Program-made: the position numbers and the translations under genes | The notes under the pieces: generated by a model | Databases searched by the model: none | What the model was told of the DNA's origin: nothing | What the model saw: only the letters and a program-made list of their open reading frames with translations | Source of the DNA: a virus | DNA length: 26,951 nt | IMG/VR virus record: IMGVR_UViG_3300035670_001077 | Coordinates: 1 to 26,951 of that record | Reading direction: 5' to 3' (one strand) | Shown: in pieces, positions 1-7,489 of the stretch | How the letters are laid out: every line of letters starts with the position of its first letter | How positions within the stretch are numbered: the first letter of the stretch is position 1

Positions 1-42
1 CCGTCGTACACGCGGCCGAGGGTTGTAGAAAGGGAGGCTTAT

Positions 43-522
43 ATGGGACGCAGAGGACCGAGACCAACACCAACATCCGTTCTGACGCTGCGAGGGAGTT
101 CACTGCTGCCGCAACGCGTTGACGAGCCGAAGGGAACCGACGGGCCGGCGCTGCTGCTTCCGTTCGTTGTCGCTGACGAGCGGGCTCGCTGGTACTTCGA
201 TCGCTTGATCGAGGACCTGCGGCGGCTCGGCGTGTACGCGGCCGAGGACTACGCCGCGCACAACCGCTGGGCCGCGCTCATGGCTGAGATGGAGCGTGCG
301 GACGCGGAGGTGCGGCAGACCGGGCTGGTCGTTGAAACGGCCCAGGGCAAGTGGCAGAATCCGATGAAGAAGGTCAGAGACGATGCCTGGGCTGAGGCGT
401 CGAAGTTGGGCAGGGAGTTTGGGCTGACTCCTGCGAGCAGGGTGGGTCTCGTTTCGTCGAGAAAGCAGCAACAGGGGGATGCCTCGGGCATCGACGCGCT
501 CCTCAAGCCGAAGTTCGCCTAA
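43..522 (+). CDS. terS: Terminase small subunit, P27 family
   Basis: Recognises phage DNA and loads the large terminase subunit for packaging. The 159-aa protein starts with the basic MGRRGPRPTPT motif typical of P27-type small terminases (Terminase_4). It continues with a helical region containing the W-x-R/L pattern and ends with the conserved FGLTPASRVG motif (about residues 127-136) that closes this family. The ATG has an AGGGAGG ribosome binding site at 31-37. Its end overlaps the next gene, the large terminase, by 44 bp, the usual TerS-TerL order. Length matches the family. The family is assigned from motif recognition only. Confidence 0.9.
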   Translation: MGRRGPRPTPTSVLTLRGSSLLPQRVDEPKGTDGPALLLPFVVADERARWYFDRLIEDLRRLGVYAAEDYAAHNRWAALMAEMERADAEVRQTGLVVETAQGKWQNPMKKVRDDAWAEASKLGREFGLTPASRVGLVSSRKQQQGDASGIDALLKPKFA

Positions 523-2113
523 GCCACGCCTGGCACCCGTCGCGGGTTTCAGCGCATCGGCCACCCGTCGAAGGGGTGACTGGTTTGACGTGGAGGAACT
601 GCAGCGGCTGGAAACCTTCTTCGGGCTGCTGCGTCACACCAAGGGCATCTGGGCGGGCCGCCCCTTCGACCTGCTGCCCTGGCAGCGCGACCTGCTCGGT
701 GCCCTGCTGTGCTGGAAGCGTGCCGACGGTACTCGGCGTTTCCGCAGCGCGTACATCGAGATCCCACGCAAGAACGGCAAGAGCACCCTGCTGGCTGCGA
801 TCGGGTTGTACATGCTGCTGTGCGACCACGAGCAGGGCGCCGAGGTGTACTGCTGTGCCTCGGCCCGGGACCAGGCCGCGATCGTCGGTGACGCCTGCAG
901 GCAGATGGTGCAGAGCAACCCGGAACTCGCGGCCAAGGTCGAGGTGTTCCGCAACGTGATCACGTTCGGCACGTCGAAACTGGAGGTGCTGAGCAGCGAC
1001 GCGGGGACCAAGCACGGCAAGAACGCCAGTTGCGTGATCTTCGACGAGGTGCACACCTTCGCGGACCGCGACCTGTACGACGCGATGGTGACCTCGATGG
1101 GTGCCCGCACGCAGCCGCTGCAAGTGTGCATCACGACTGCGGGCCATGACCGGGAGAGCCTGTGCTGGGAGTTGCACGACTACGCGGCGAAGGTGCGCGA
1201 CGGGATCATCGACGATCCGGCGTTCATGCCGGTGCTGTTCTCCGCGCCCGTCGAGGCCGACTGGAAGAGCCCCAAGGTCTGGCGGCAGTGCAACCCGTCG
1301 CTCGGGATCACCGTGTCGGAGGAGTTCCTGCGGGCTGAGTGCGAGAAGGCCAAGGAACTGCCGACCTACGAGACCACGTTCCGCCAGCTGTACCTGTGCC
1401 AATGGACCGAGAGCAAGCGGGTCTGGATCAGCAGCGACGCCTGGGCGGCGTGTGCGTCGAGCGCGGCCGACGCCGACAGCCTGCAGGGTCGGGAGTGCTG
1501 GGGCGGGCTGGACCTGTCCACCACCACGGACCTGTCCTCGCTGGCGCTTGTGTTCCCATCCGCAGACGGGTCGGTGGACGTGCTCAGTTGGACGTGGTGC
1601 CCCGAGGAGGGCATCCGCCGACGCAGCCGCACGGACCGGGCCCCGTACGACGTGTGGGCGAGCAAGGGCCACCTGTTCCCGACGCCGGGCTCGGTGGTGG
1701 ACTACGACCACATCGCGGCCCGCATCCGCGACGTGTTCCGCCGCTACCAGGTGCGGCACATCGGCTACGACCCGTGGAACGCCACGCAGTTGGCGAGCGG
1801 GCTCTACACCGAGGGCGTGCCCATGCTGGAGGTGCGGCAGGGATTCCGCACGCTCAGCGAGCCGTGCAAGCGGCTCGAAGCCCTCGTGACCAGCCGGAAG
1901 ATTCGTCACCCCGACAACTGCCTACTGAACTGGGCAGTCAGCAACACGGTCGTGGATCAGGACCCGGCCGGGAACTTGAAGCCATCGAAGTCGAGCAGCA
2001 CGGAGCGCATTGACCCGCTCGCTGCTCTCGTCACCGCGCTCGCCACCTGGCTGCACCAGCGTGAGGAGCACGGCCCCAGCGTCTACGAAGAAAGGACCAT
2101 CACATGGGTCTGA
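479..2113 (+). CDS. terL: Terminase large subunit, Terminase_1 type
   Basis: ATPase-nuclease motor that cuts concatemeric DNA and pumps it into proheads. The 544-aa protein has the ATPase signature IPRKNGKS (residues 95-102, Walker A) and VIFDEVH (186-192, Walker B plus catalytic Glu). The C-terminal RNase H-like nuclease has acidic residues at D345 (GGLDLS), D431 (GYDPW) and D512 (RIDPL). The N-terminal LRHTKGIWAGRPF stretch followed by LLPWQ is characteristic of Terminase_1 enzymes that often act with an HNH partner. The first ATG lies within terS; the following 30 residues are low-complexity Ser/Arg, so a slightly later start is possible. It overlaps the portal gene by 10 bp. Confidence 0.95.
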   Translation: MPRASTRSSSRSSPKPRLAPVAGFSASATRRRGDWFDVEELQRLETFFGLLRHTKGIWAGRPFDLLPWQRDLLGALLCWKRADGTRRFRSAYIEIPRKNGKSTLLAAIGLYMLLCDHEQGAEVYCCASARDQAAIVGDACRQMVQSNPELAAKVEVFRNVITFGTSKLEVLSSDAGTKHGKNASCVIFDEVHTFADRDLYDAMVTSMGARTQPLQVCITTAGHDRESLCWELHDYAAKVRDGIIDDPAFMPVLFSAPVEADWKSPKVWRQCNPSLGITVSEEFLRAECEKAKELPTYETTFRQLYLCQWTESKRVWISSDAWAACASSAADADSLQGRECWGGLDLSTTTDLSSLALVFPSADGSVDVLSWTWCPEEGIRRRSRTDRAPYDVWASKGHLFPTPGSVVDYDHIAARIRDVFRRYQVRHIGYDPWNATQLASGLYTEGVPMLEVRQGFRTLSEPCKRLEALVTSRKIRHPDNCLLNWAVSNTVVDQDPAGNLKPSKSSSTERIDPLAALVTALATWLHQREEHGPSVYEERTITWV

Positions 2114-3894
2114 AGGACATCGTGCTCCGCTACCTCGGAGCCCCCCCGCCGCGCTCGGACTTCGAGGAGACGGTGCCGATCGGGCAGCCGGTCTCGGGTT
2201 CCGTGCAGTCGTACATCCAGACGTACTCCTACACCGGCGAGGTGATCACGCCGACGCGGGCGCTGGAGGCCCCGAGCGTGTTCAGTTGCGTGCGTCTGAT
2301 CGCGGGCTCGCTGGCCCGGCTGGAGTGGCAGGTGATGCGGGAGTCTGTTGATGGGCAGGTTGCTGAATCCGCCCACCCGCTCTACGGCCTGCTGAACTAC
2401 GAGCCCGGTGAGGACTACACCGCGGTGTCGTTCCGCGAGGCCCTGATCACCAACGCGCTGCTGGCGGGCAACGGCTACGCGTACATCCAGCGTGATGCAG
2501 CCGGGCGTGCGGTGGCCCTCGAACTGCTGCGACCGGACTACGTGAGCATGTACCGCGACGAGGCCAACCAGCCCTACTACCAGGTCTTCAGCGGCCGGTA
2601 CACCGGAACTGATCCCGAGAAGGCCGCTCGTCGGTTCCGGGCTTACGACGTGTTCCACCTGACTGGTCCCACCATGGAGGGCGTGCTCGGCGTGCCGCCG
2701 ATCCACCTGATGCGTGACATCATCGGGCTGGAGTTGGAGGTGCAGCGGTACGTGACCACGTTCTACGCGAACAACGCGGTCCCGGCTGGCACGCTGCAGA
2801 TGCCTGGCCGACTGAGCCCCGAAGCGTCAAAGCGTCTGCGTGAGGCGTGGCAGGCGGCACACGGTGGTGCGAGCCGGGCCGGTCGCGTGGCCGTGCTGGA
2901 GGACGGGCTGAAGTACGACCCGATCAGTCCCAACTTCAAGGACGCGGACCTGATCGAGATGCGGAAGTATTGCCGCCAGCAGATCGCGGCGGCGTTCGGC
3001 GTGCCCAGCCACAAGGTCGGCGACACCGACGCCACCAGCTGGAACAGCGCCGAGCAGGCCGACAGCGAGTTCGTCAAGCACACCCTGAGCAGCTGGGCCA
3101 CCCGGCTGGAGCAGGAGGCCAGCCGGAAGCTCATCCCCCGCGGCGAGGCGTTCTGCACGCGGATCAGTTTCGACAGCCTGCTGCGCGCTGATATGAGCAC
3201 CCGGTTCAACGCGTATGCGGTCGGCATCACCAACGGCATCCTGACCGTCAACGAGGCCCGTGCCCTTGAGGGTCGCCCCGCTGTCGAGGGCGGCGACCAG
3301 ATCCGCGTGCCGATGAACACCGAGGCCCCCGGCCAGCAGCCCGCTGAAGGGCCTAGCGCGCCCGCTGAGGCGCCCAGTGCCGAGGAGCCATCCGTAGACC
3401 TTGAGCCGGAGGAAATCGACCTTGAGCCATCCAGCGCGCCGGAGGAGCCCGAGGCCGAGGACACCGAGGCCGAGGAGGCCGAGGACCGGGCCGCTACGGC
3501 TCAGGTCGCCATTGCTGCCGTACTTCCTGCGGTCGAGGCCGCCTACCGGCGACACCTAGGCCGGATCTCGGACTACCTGGTGCGGCAACGCACCCAGGCC
3601 AAACTCGACAAGTGGGCGCCGCCCATCGACTGCCTCGACGCGGACCTGCGGTCGGTCGTGGCCGGGCTGGGCCGACTGCTCGGCGACGAGGCCCGGGCGG
3701 TAGCCGTGCTCGACGCCGACCTGGTGCGGCACGCCCGCATGCTGCGGAGTCACATCGGCGACATCAAGACCTTGAGCGAGCAGCTGGACGGGCTGCGGTC
3801 CATGCCCGGATCGGCCGCGGCCGCCCTGCTCGACCTGCTCAAGGTGACCCTGCTGAACCTTCCCCTTCTGGAGACCACCAATGAACAAGCGTGA
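2104..3894 (+). CDS. Portal protein, HK97-like, with long C-terminal extension
   Basis: Forms the dodecameric portal ring through which DNA enters and leaves the head. Residues about 40-400 are a typical HK97-family portal (Phage_portal): the TPTRALEAPSVFSCVRLIAGS start, the LLAGNGYAYI strand and the AAFGVPSHKVGD segment are all diagnostic. HK97 portals are about 420 aa; this protein has 596. The extra part is an acidic Glu/Pro-rich linker (about 406-462) followed by an Ala/Leu-rich helical domain (about 463-596). The linker could be a flexible tether, but its role is unknown. The gene overlaps both terL (10 bp) and the protease gene (14 bp), implying translational coupling. Confidence 0.93.
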   Translation: MGLKDIVLRYLGAPPPRSDFEETVPIGQPVSGSVQSYIQTYSYTGEVITPTRALEAPSVFSCVRLIAGSLARLEWQVMRESVDGQVAESAHPLYGLLNYEPGEDYTAVSFREALITNALLAGNGYAYIQRDAAGRAVALELLRPDYVSMYRDEANQPYYQVFSGRYTGTDPEKAARRFRAYDVFHLTGPTMEGVLGVPPIHLMRDIIGLELEVQRYVTTFYANNAVPAGTLQMPGRLSPEASKRLREAWQAAHGGASRAGRVAVLEDGLKYDPISPNFKDADLIEMRKYCRQQIAAAFGVPSHKVGDTDATSWNSAEQADSEFVKHTLSSWATRLEQEASRKLIPRGEAFCTRISFDSLLRADMSTRFNAYAVGITNGILTVNEARALEGRPAVEGGDQIRVPMNTEAPGQQPAEGPSAPAEAPSAEEPSVDLEPEEIDLEPSSAPEEPEAEDTEAEEAEDRAATAQVAIAAVLPAVEAAYRRHLGRISDYLVRQRTQAKLDKWAPPIDCLDADLRSVVAGLGRLLGDEARAVAVLDADLVRHARMLRSHIGDIKTLSEQLDGLRSMPGSAAAALLDLLKVTLLNLPLLETTNEQA

Positions 3895-4402
3895 GACACG
3901 AGACAAGGGCACCCTGAGCGGCGGCGAGGGCCTTCGCGTCAGCGGGTACGCCGCGACCTGGGACACCTACGACATGGGCTCATTCGAGGAGCGGCTGGAC
4001 CCGGCCGCGTTCACCCGTGCCCTGGAGCAGGCCGACGAGATCGCCCTGCTGTGGAACCACGACACCGGCAAGCCGCTGGCTCGCGTCCGGGCTGGCAACT
4101 TGCGCCTATGGGCCGACGAAACCGGACTGGGCTTCGAGGCCACCCTGCCCGACACCCAGAGCGGCCGCGAGGCGTACGAACTGGTGAAGAGCGGCGTGGT
4201 CACGCAGTGCTCCTTCGGGTTCCAGGTTCGTGACGAGACCTACGAGAAGGGTTCGGTCAAGCCGCTGCGGATCATCCGAGACGCCGACCTTCTGGAGATC
4301 AGTCTGGTCACGTTCCCGGCGAACGAGGGCACCAGCGTGGAGGCCCGGGCCGAGGCCCAGCCAGCGCCGGTCAAGCGTCTGCGGATGTTTCCCCCGGCCT
4401 GA
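3881..4402 (+). CDS. Prohead maturation protease, HK97 family (peptidase S78)
   Basis: Serine protease packaged in the prohead that removes the scaffold (delta) domain of capsid protein and then itself. The 173-aa protein starts with the fold's VSGYAATWDTYDMGSFEERL region, has the catalytic His in ALLWNHDTG (H60) and the catalytic Ser in QCSFGF (S111), and ends with LLEISLVTFPANEGT, the family's third conserved block. Size is normal for a stand-alone HK97-type protease. It overlaps the portal gene and precedes the capsid genes, as in many siphophages. Its stop codon lies inside the left arm of a large inverted repeat. Confidence 0.93.
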   Translation: MNKRETRDKGTLSGGEGLRVSGYAATWDTYDMGSFEERLDPAAFTRALEQADEIALLWNHDTGKPLARVRAGNLRLWADETGLGFEATLPDTQSGREAYELVKSGVVTQCSFGFQVRDETYEKGSVKPLRIIRDADLLEISLVTFPANEGTSVEARAEAQPAPVKRLRMFPPA

Positions 4403-4455
4403 GTTGTCGTCCTTGAATTGAGATCGTGAATTGCTCTAATGAGGGCGACAACTCA
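4400..4455 (+). promoter_or_regulatory. Large inverted repeat after the protease gene
   Basis: Arms 4400-4415 and 4440-4455 pair over 16 positions. The outer 10 bp (4400-4409 with 4446-4455) are perfect, and three of the inner pairs are G-U. The loop is 24 nt. The left arm includes the protease stop codon. No T-run follows, so it does not look like a classical terminator. The loop and inner arm edges carry a promoter-like sequence, so the dyad may be a protein-binding operator or an mRNA processing or stability element. Confidence 0.6.
4413..4440 (+). promoter_or_regulatory. Candidate sigma-70-type promoter for capsid genes
   Basis: TTGAAT (4413-4418) and TCTAAT (4435-4440) match the -35 and -10 consensus at 4 of 6 and 5 of 6 positions, with a 16-bp spacer. 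The stretch is locally AT-rich in a GC-rich genome and lies in the only sizeable gap of the structural operon. Transcription would start near 4447 and give a leader of about 180 nt before the capsid start at 4629. This is inferred from consensus similarity only, and host sigma specificity is unknown. Confidence 0.5.
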
Positions 4456-4628
4456 TACCTCCGCTCCCAGCAGCCCCTGCCTAGTGCACGCTGACTGACG
4501 AGCGAGCGGTCCTCCGTGCAGCCCGTGTGGCGCACTGGCCCGAACTGCGGATGTCAACGACGAACGACAACCGCCGGGTCAGTGCGCCATTTTGCTGCGC
4601 AGTCCCGGCGCTAACCCCGGAGACTGTG
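4456..4628 (+). promoter_or_regulatory. Structured 5' leader of the first capsid gene
   Basis: This non-coding stretch contains a second strong dyad. Positions 4527-4542 pair with 4575-4590 (16 pairs, two G-U), continued by GCGG (4547-4550) with CCGC (4571-4574). Two CTCCG motifs (4459-4463 and 4512-4516) are complementary to the CGGAG ribosome binding site at 4618-4622. A leader that tunes capsid translation is plausible. An open frame begins with GTG at 4527, but its peptide has no capsid character and it lacks a good ribosome binding site, so I treat 4527-4628 as untranslated. Confidence 0.5.
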
Positions 4629-5879
4629 ATGGCAACCAAGACAACCCTGGACCGCGGCGGCGACGAGTACCGCCACCTGTTCCAGACCTACCTTCGGCAC
4701 GGCGTCAACCGCCTGACCGACGCGGAGACCCGAGCCCTGAGCCTGTCCGGCTCCGGCCTGGGCAGCGGCGTCGCCCCCACGGGCTGGATCGACTTCATCG
4801 ACACGGCGATGCAGCAGGACGCAATCCTGAGCCGCGTTCGCGTGGTGCAGAGTTCCGAGAAGTTCACCGCGCCCATCTACGTCGGCTCGGATGTCATCAA
4901 CAACACCAGCGTGGTTGCACGGATCGACGTGACCAATGGCGGCAGCGGCTATACGTCGGCACCGACTGTTGCCTTCTCGGGCGGCAGTGGATCGGGTGCC
5001 ACGGCTACGGCCACGATCAGCGGCGGCGCGGTGGTCAGCGTTGCCGTGACCAACGTGGGCAGCGGCTACACGTCGGCCCCGACCATTTCGTTCTCTGGCG
5101 GTGCGGGCTCCGGTGCAACCGCGACTGCCGTGATCGGCACCGAGGGACTGCGCACGGAGTCGTACACCAGCGGCACACAGTTTGCCCTGCCGCAGCAGGG
5201 TAGCGGCGGCAGCACGACCTACACCTTCGGCCTGAAGAAGGTCCACATCTGGGCCCGCGTCAGCAACGAGCTGCTTGAGGACTCGGCGTCTGCAGCCAGC
5301 GTCGAGCAGTTCCTGCTGCAGGAGTTCGCGAGCGAACTGAAGACCGAGATCAACCGCCAAATCATCATCGGCAACGGCACCAGCGAGTGCCAAGGTGCGT
5401 TTAACTCGGCCAAGGCGTACAGCCGCACGGCCAGCACCGGCGTGGCGACCACCAACAAGCCCAGCGACGTGATCGCTGCGGCGTGGGCTTCGACCAACTC
5501 GGCGCTCTCGCCGATGGCCCACGAGCAGTGGATCAACAGCGTCGCGGTGATCAACAGCCGACTGACTGCTTCGTTTGACTCAACCTTCTACCCGCCGCTG
5601 TTCCCGGTCTTCATGGGCAACATGAAGCAGGGCACGACGGTCGAGGGCTTGCCGACGATCTATCACCGGCTGAGCAATACCAACCCCGCCAGCGGCGACA
5701 CGCTGGTGATGTTCTTCGATCCGAGCAAGTACCTCCTCGTGACCAACTTTGCGGGCTTCACCGTGACGCGTCTGAGCGAGCGGTACGCGGACACCGATTC
5801 CACAGCCTTCGTCGCCAGCGTGCGGGCGGACGGGGCTCTCCTCCATTCCTCAGGCGTGTTGAACGTAAACCGGTCCTGA
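4629..5879 (+). CDS. HK97-fold major capsid protein paralogue 1 (no scaffold domain, repeat insertion)
   Basis: Capsid protein of 416 aa. The ATG at 4629 is chosen because GGAG lies 6 nt upstream (4619-4622) and capsid homology begins right after it. The N-terminal region ([14 protein letters not shown], then [12 protein letters not shown]) and C-terminal region ([15 protein letters not shown]) align with the next gene's product, which is a standard HK97 capsid protein. [10 protein letters not shown] (211-220) is the conserved spine-helix segment. Unlike its neighbour it lacks the N-terminal coiled-coil delta domain. Residues about 95-170, just before the E-loop-like [10 protein letters not shown], hold two Gly/Ser/Thr-rich repeats. 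It may be a minor capsomer such as a pentamer protein, or the principal one using the neighbour's scaffold in trans. Confidence 0.85.
   Translation: MATKTTLDRGGDEYRHLFQTYLRHGVNRLTDAETRALSLSGSGLGSGVAPTGWIDFIDTAMQQDAILSRVRVVQSSEKFTAPIYVGSDVINNTSVVARIDVTNGGSGYTSAPTVAFSGGSGSGATATATISGGAVVSVAVTNVGSGYTSAPTISFSGGAGSGATATAVIGTEGLRTESYTSGTQFALPQQGSGGSTTYTFGLKKVHIWARVSNELLEDSASAASVEQFLLQEFASELKTEINRQIIIGNGTSECQGAFNSAKAYSRTASTGVATTNKPSDVIAAAWASTNSALSPMAHEQWINSVAVINSRLTASFDSTFYPPLFPVFMGNMKQGTTVEGLPTIYHRLSNTNPASGDTLVMFFDPSKYLLVTNFAGFTVTRLSERYADTDSTAFVASVRADGALLHSSGVLNVNRS
4920..5138 (+). repeat. Tandem repeats within capsid paralogue 1
   Basis: Two copies of a roughly 36-residue unit, with core GSGYTSAPT followed by F-S-G-G-x-G-S-G-A-T-A-T-A, occupy residues about 98-133 and 138-170. 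DNA copies run about 4920-5027 and 5040-5138. The unit is a Gly-rich beta repeat that I know from assorted phage structural proteins. Third-position differences between copies show the duplication is not brand new. Confidence 0.8.
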
Positions 5880-5903
5880 GCCCGCACAACGAAAGGGAAA
5901 CAC

Positions 5904-7226
5904 ATGAACGACAAGGACACCTACCGAGGGCTCGTCGAGAAGATGGGCGCCCTCTACCGCGAGATGCAGTCGATGATCGACGCGGCGAACGAGAACGGCG
6001 GCGACATGAGCGCCGAGGACACGCAGCGCTTCGACGCGATGCAGGCCGAGTACCGCAAGCTGCAGGAGCAGCGCGAGCGGAACGTGAGCCTCATGCAGCT
6101 GGCCCAGAAGGACACCAATCTGGGCTGGGTCGAGTCGCCCGACGCCCCCGAGCGTCGCTCCGCGACCAAGGCGGTCAAGGCCAACAAGGGCACCCGCTGG
6201 GGCTCGTGGGCCGACTCCGAGGAGTACCGGGATGCGTTCGACTCCTACCTCCGCCGCGGCGAGCTGATCGGGCCGACCGAGCAGCGCGCCCTGAGCGAGG
6301 GTGGCACGGGCTTGGGCGACGTGATCGCCCCGACCGAGTTCAGCGACAAGATCTTCGAGCAGCTGCAGAAGATCGTGACCCTGCGCAAGTTGGCCCAGAT
6401 CATGCCGATGGGCTCGTGGAAGCGTGACCTGGTGATCGAGAGCAACGTGGCCGCGGTCAACTGGACCACGGAAGGCAGCTCGATCACCGACTCGCTGAAC
6501 ACCAACCCCACCTTCAGCAGCGTGGTGCTGAACGCCAAGAAGCTGGCGGGTCTCGCCAAGGTCAGCCGCGAGCTGGCCGAGGACGCCCCTGCCCGCGGCC
6601 CGGGCTTCAGCCTGGAGAACATCCTGACCAACTCCTTCGCCAAGGGTTTCGCGGAGAAGGAGGAGCAGGGCTTCCTCGTGGGCACCGGCTCTTCCGGCCA
6701 GCCCACGGGCATCCTGACGGTCGGCCCGTCTGCCGCGACCCCCTCAACGGGTCCGTCGGTCGGCGCAACTCTGGCGGCAAACACCGCAATCACCACCGCC
6801 AAGCTCATTGAGTGGATCTACAGCCTGCCGCGTCAGTATCGCCAGCACCCCAGCTGCGCGATTCTGGTCAGCAACAAGATCCTGCAGTTCCTGCGAGAGG
6901 TGCCAGTTCTTGCGTCATCGACGATGGGCTACTTCTGGCAGCCCAGCGGCATCCTCGGCGAGCCCGACCGTGTGATGGGCATTCCCATCTATGCGTCGCA
7001 CTACGTTCCCGATCCGGCCAACACGTCGCAGGGTTACACCGGCGGCGGCATCTGCGGCCTTATCGGTGCGTTCGACTACCTGGTCATCGGACAGCGCAGC
7101 CAGTTCTCGCTGCGTGTGCTCAACGAGCGCTACGCCGACGAGGACAACATCGGCATGGTCTGCACCAGCCGGGTTGACATCAAGTACACGCAGACGGACG
7201 CGTTCCGGTTCCTGCGTGGCGCGTGA
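5904..7226 (+). CDS. HK97-fold major capsid protein paralogue 2 (with delta/scaffold domain)
   Basis: 440-aa capsid protein with the full HK97 (Phage_capsid) plan. An N-terminal coiled coil (about residues 1-70) acts as the scaffolding delta domain, followed by a Lys/Arg-rich linker where the protease probably cuts (about 84-100). The shell domain begins at SEEYRDAFDSYLRRG. E-loop residues VNWTTEGSSIT, the spine segment LAKVSRELAEDA, the GTGSSGQPTGIL loop and the C-terminal FSLRVLNERYADEDN are typical. An AAAGGGA ribosome binding site precedes the ATG. It lies 24 bp after paralogue 1 and is followed by a strong terminator, consistent with high expression of both. Confidence 0.95.
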   Translation: MNDKDTYRGLVEKMGALYREMQSMIDAANENGGDMSAEDTQRFDAMQAEYRKLQEQRERNVSLMQLAQKDTNLGWVESPDAPERRSATKAVKANKGTRWGSWADSEEYRDAFDSYLRRGELIGPTEQRALSEGGTGLGDVIAPTEFSDKIFEQLQKIVTLRKLAQIMPMGSWKRDLVIESNVAAVNWTTEGSSITDSLNTNPTFSSVVLNAKKLAGLAKVSRELAEDAPARGPGFSLENILTNSFAKGFAEKEEQGFLVGTGSSGQPTGILTVGPSAATPSTGPSVGATLAANTAITTAKLIEWIYSLPRQYRQHPSCAILVSNKILQFLREVPVLASSTMGYFWQPSGILGEPDRVMGIPIYASHYVPDPANTSQGYTGGGICGLIGAFDYLVIGQRSQFSLRVLNERYADEDNIGMVCTSRVDIKYTQTDAFRFLRGA

Positions 7227-7246
7227 TGGTGACTGAGTGACTTGAC

Positions 7247-7278
7247 CCCCTGGGGAGGGAAACCTCCCCAGGGGATTT
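7247..7278 (+). terminator. Strong hairpin terminator after the capsid genes
   Basis: A perfect 12-bp GC-rich stem (7247-7258 with 7263-7274) is capped by a GAAA tetraloop and followed by ATTTC. The T-run is short, so termination may be partial. The position, directly after the capsid genes, suits partial termination that keeps capsid mRNA above the downstream tail mRNA. Confidence 0.8.
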
Positions 7279-7288
7279 CGAGGACGCG

Positions 7289-7489
7289 ATGAAGGTCAAG
7301 ATGCTGGAATCGGTCGGCACGGCTGAAGGCGGCTACGCGGCTGGCCAGGTCTACGACCTGCCCGACACGCGGGCTATCGAGTTCATGTCACTTGGCTGGG
7401 CCGAACGTGCTGAGTTCCACCCGGACCAGCCGGAGGCGTGCGTGAAGCCCGACTGCTGCCGGGCTGTGAAGAAAGGGGCGCGGCGATGA
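7289..7489 (+). CDS. Small conserved head protein
   Basis: 66-aa protein beginning MKVKMLESVGTAEGGYAAGQ, then YDLPDTRAIEFMSLGWAERA. Proteins of this type (a short beta strand, a G-x-Y/G-D-V-x-D-L-P turn, then a helix ending in a G-W/Y-A-E motif) commonly sit between capsid and head-tail connector genes in siphophages. Their function is not established. The C-terminus has Cys residues (EACVKPDCCRAVKKG), unusual for this group. AGGA lies 7-10 nt upstream. It overlaps the next gene's start by 4 bp (ATGA at 7486). Confidence 0.65.
   Translation: MKVKMLESVGTAEGGYAAGQVYDLPDTRAIEFMSLGWAERAEFHPDQPEACVKPDCCRAVKKGARR

Noticed and set aside
1-122. Circular junction joining the window end to its start
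   Set aside because: The frame started at 26930 would run to 122, overlapping terS by 80 bp, and there is no terminal repeat; circularity cannot be shown from the sequence.
503-1909. Long open frame (468 codons) on the minus strand
   Set aside because: It lies wholly within the large terminase gene, has no ribosome binding site or recognisable domain, and long antisense frames are common in GC-rich coding DNA.
4527-4628. GTG 4527 as start of the first capsid protein
   Set aside because: The first 34 residues show no capsid homology, the codon has no good ribosome binding site and it lies in a large stem; ATG 4629 has GGAG at proper spacing.
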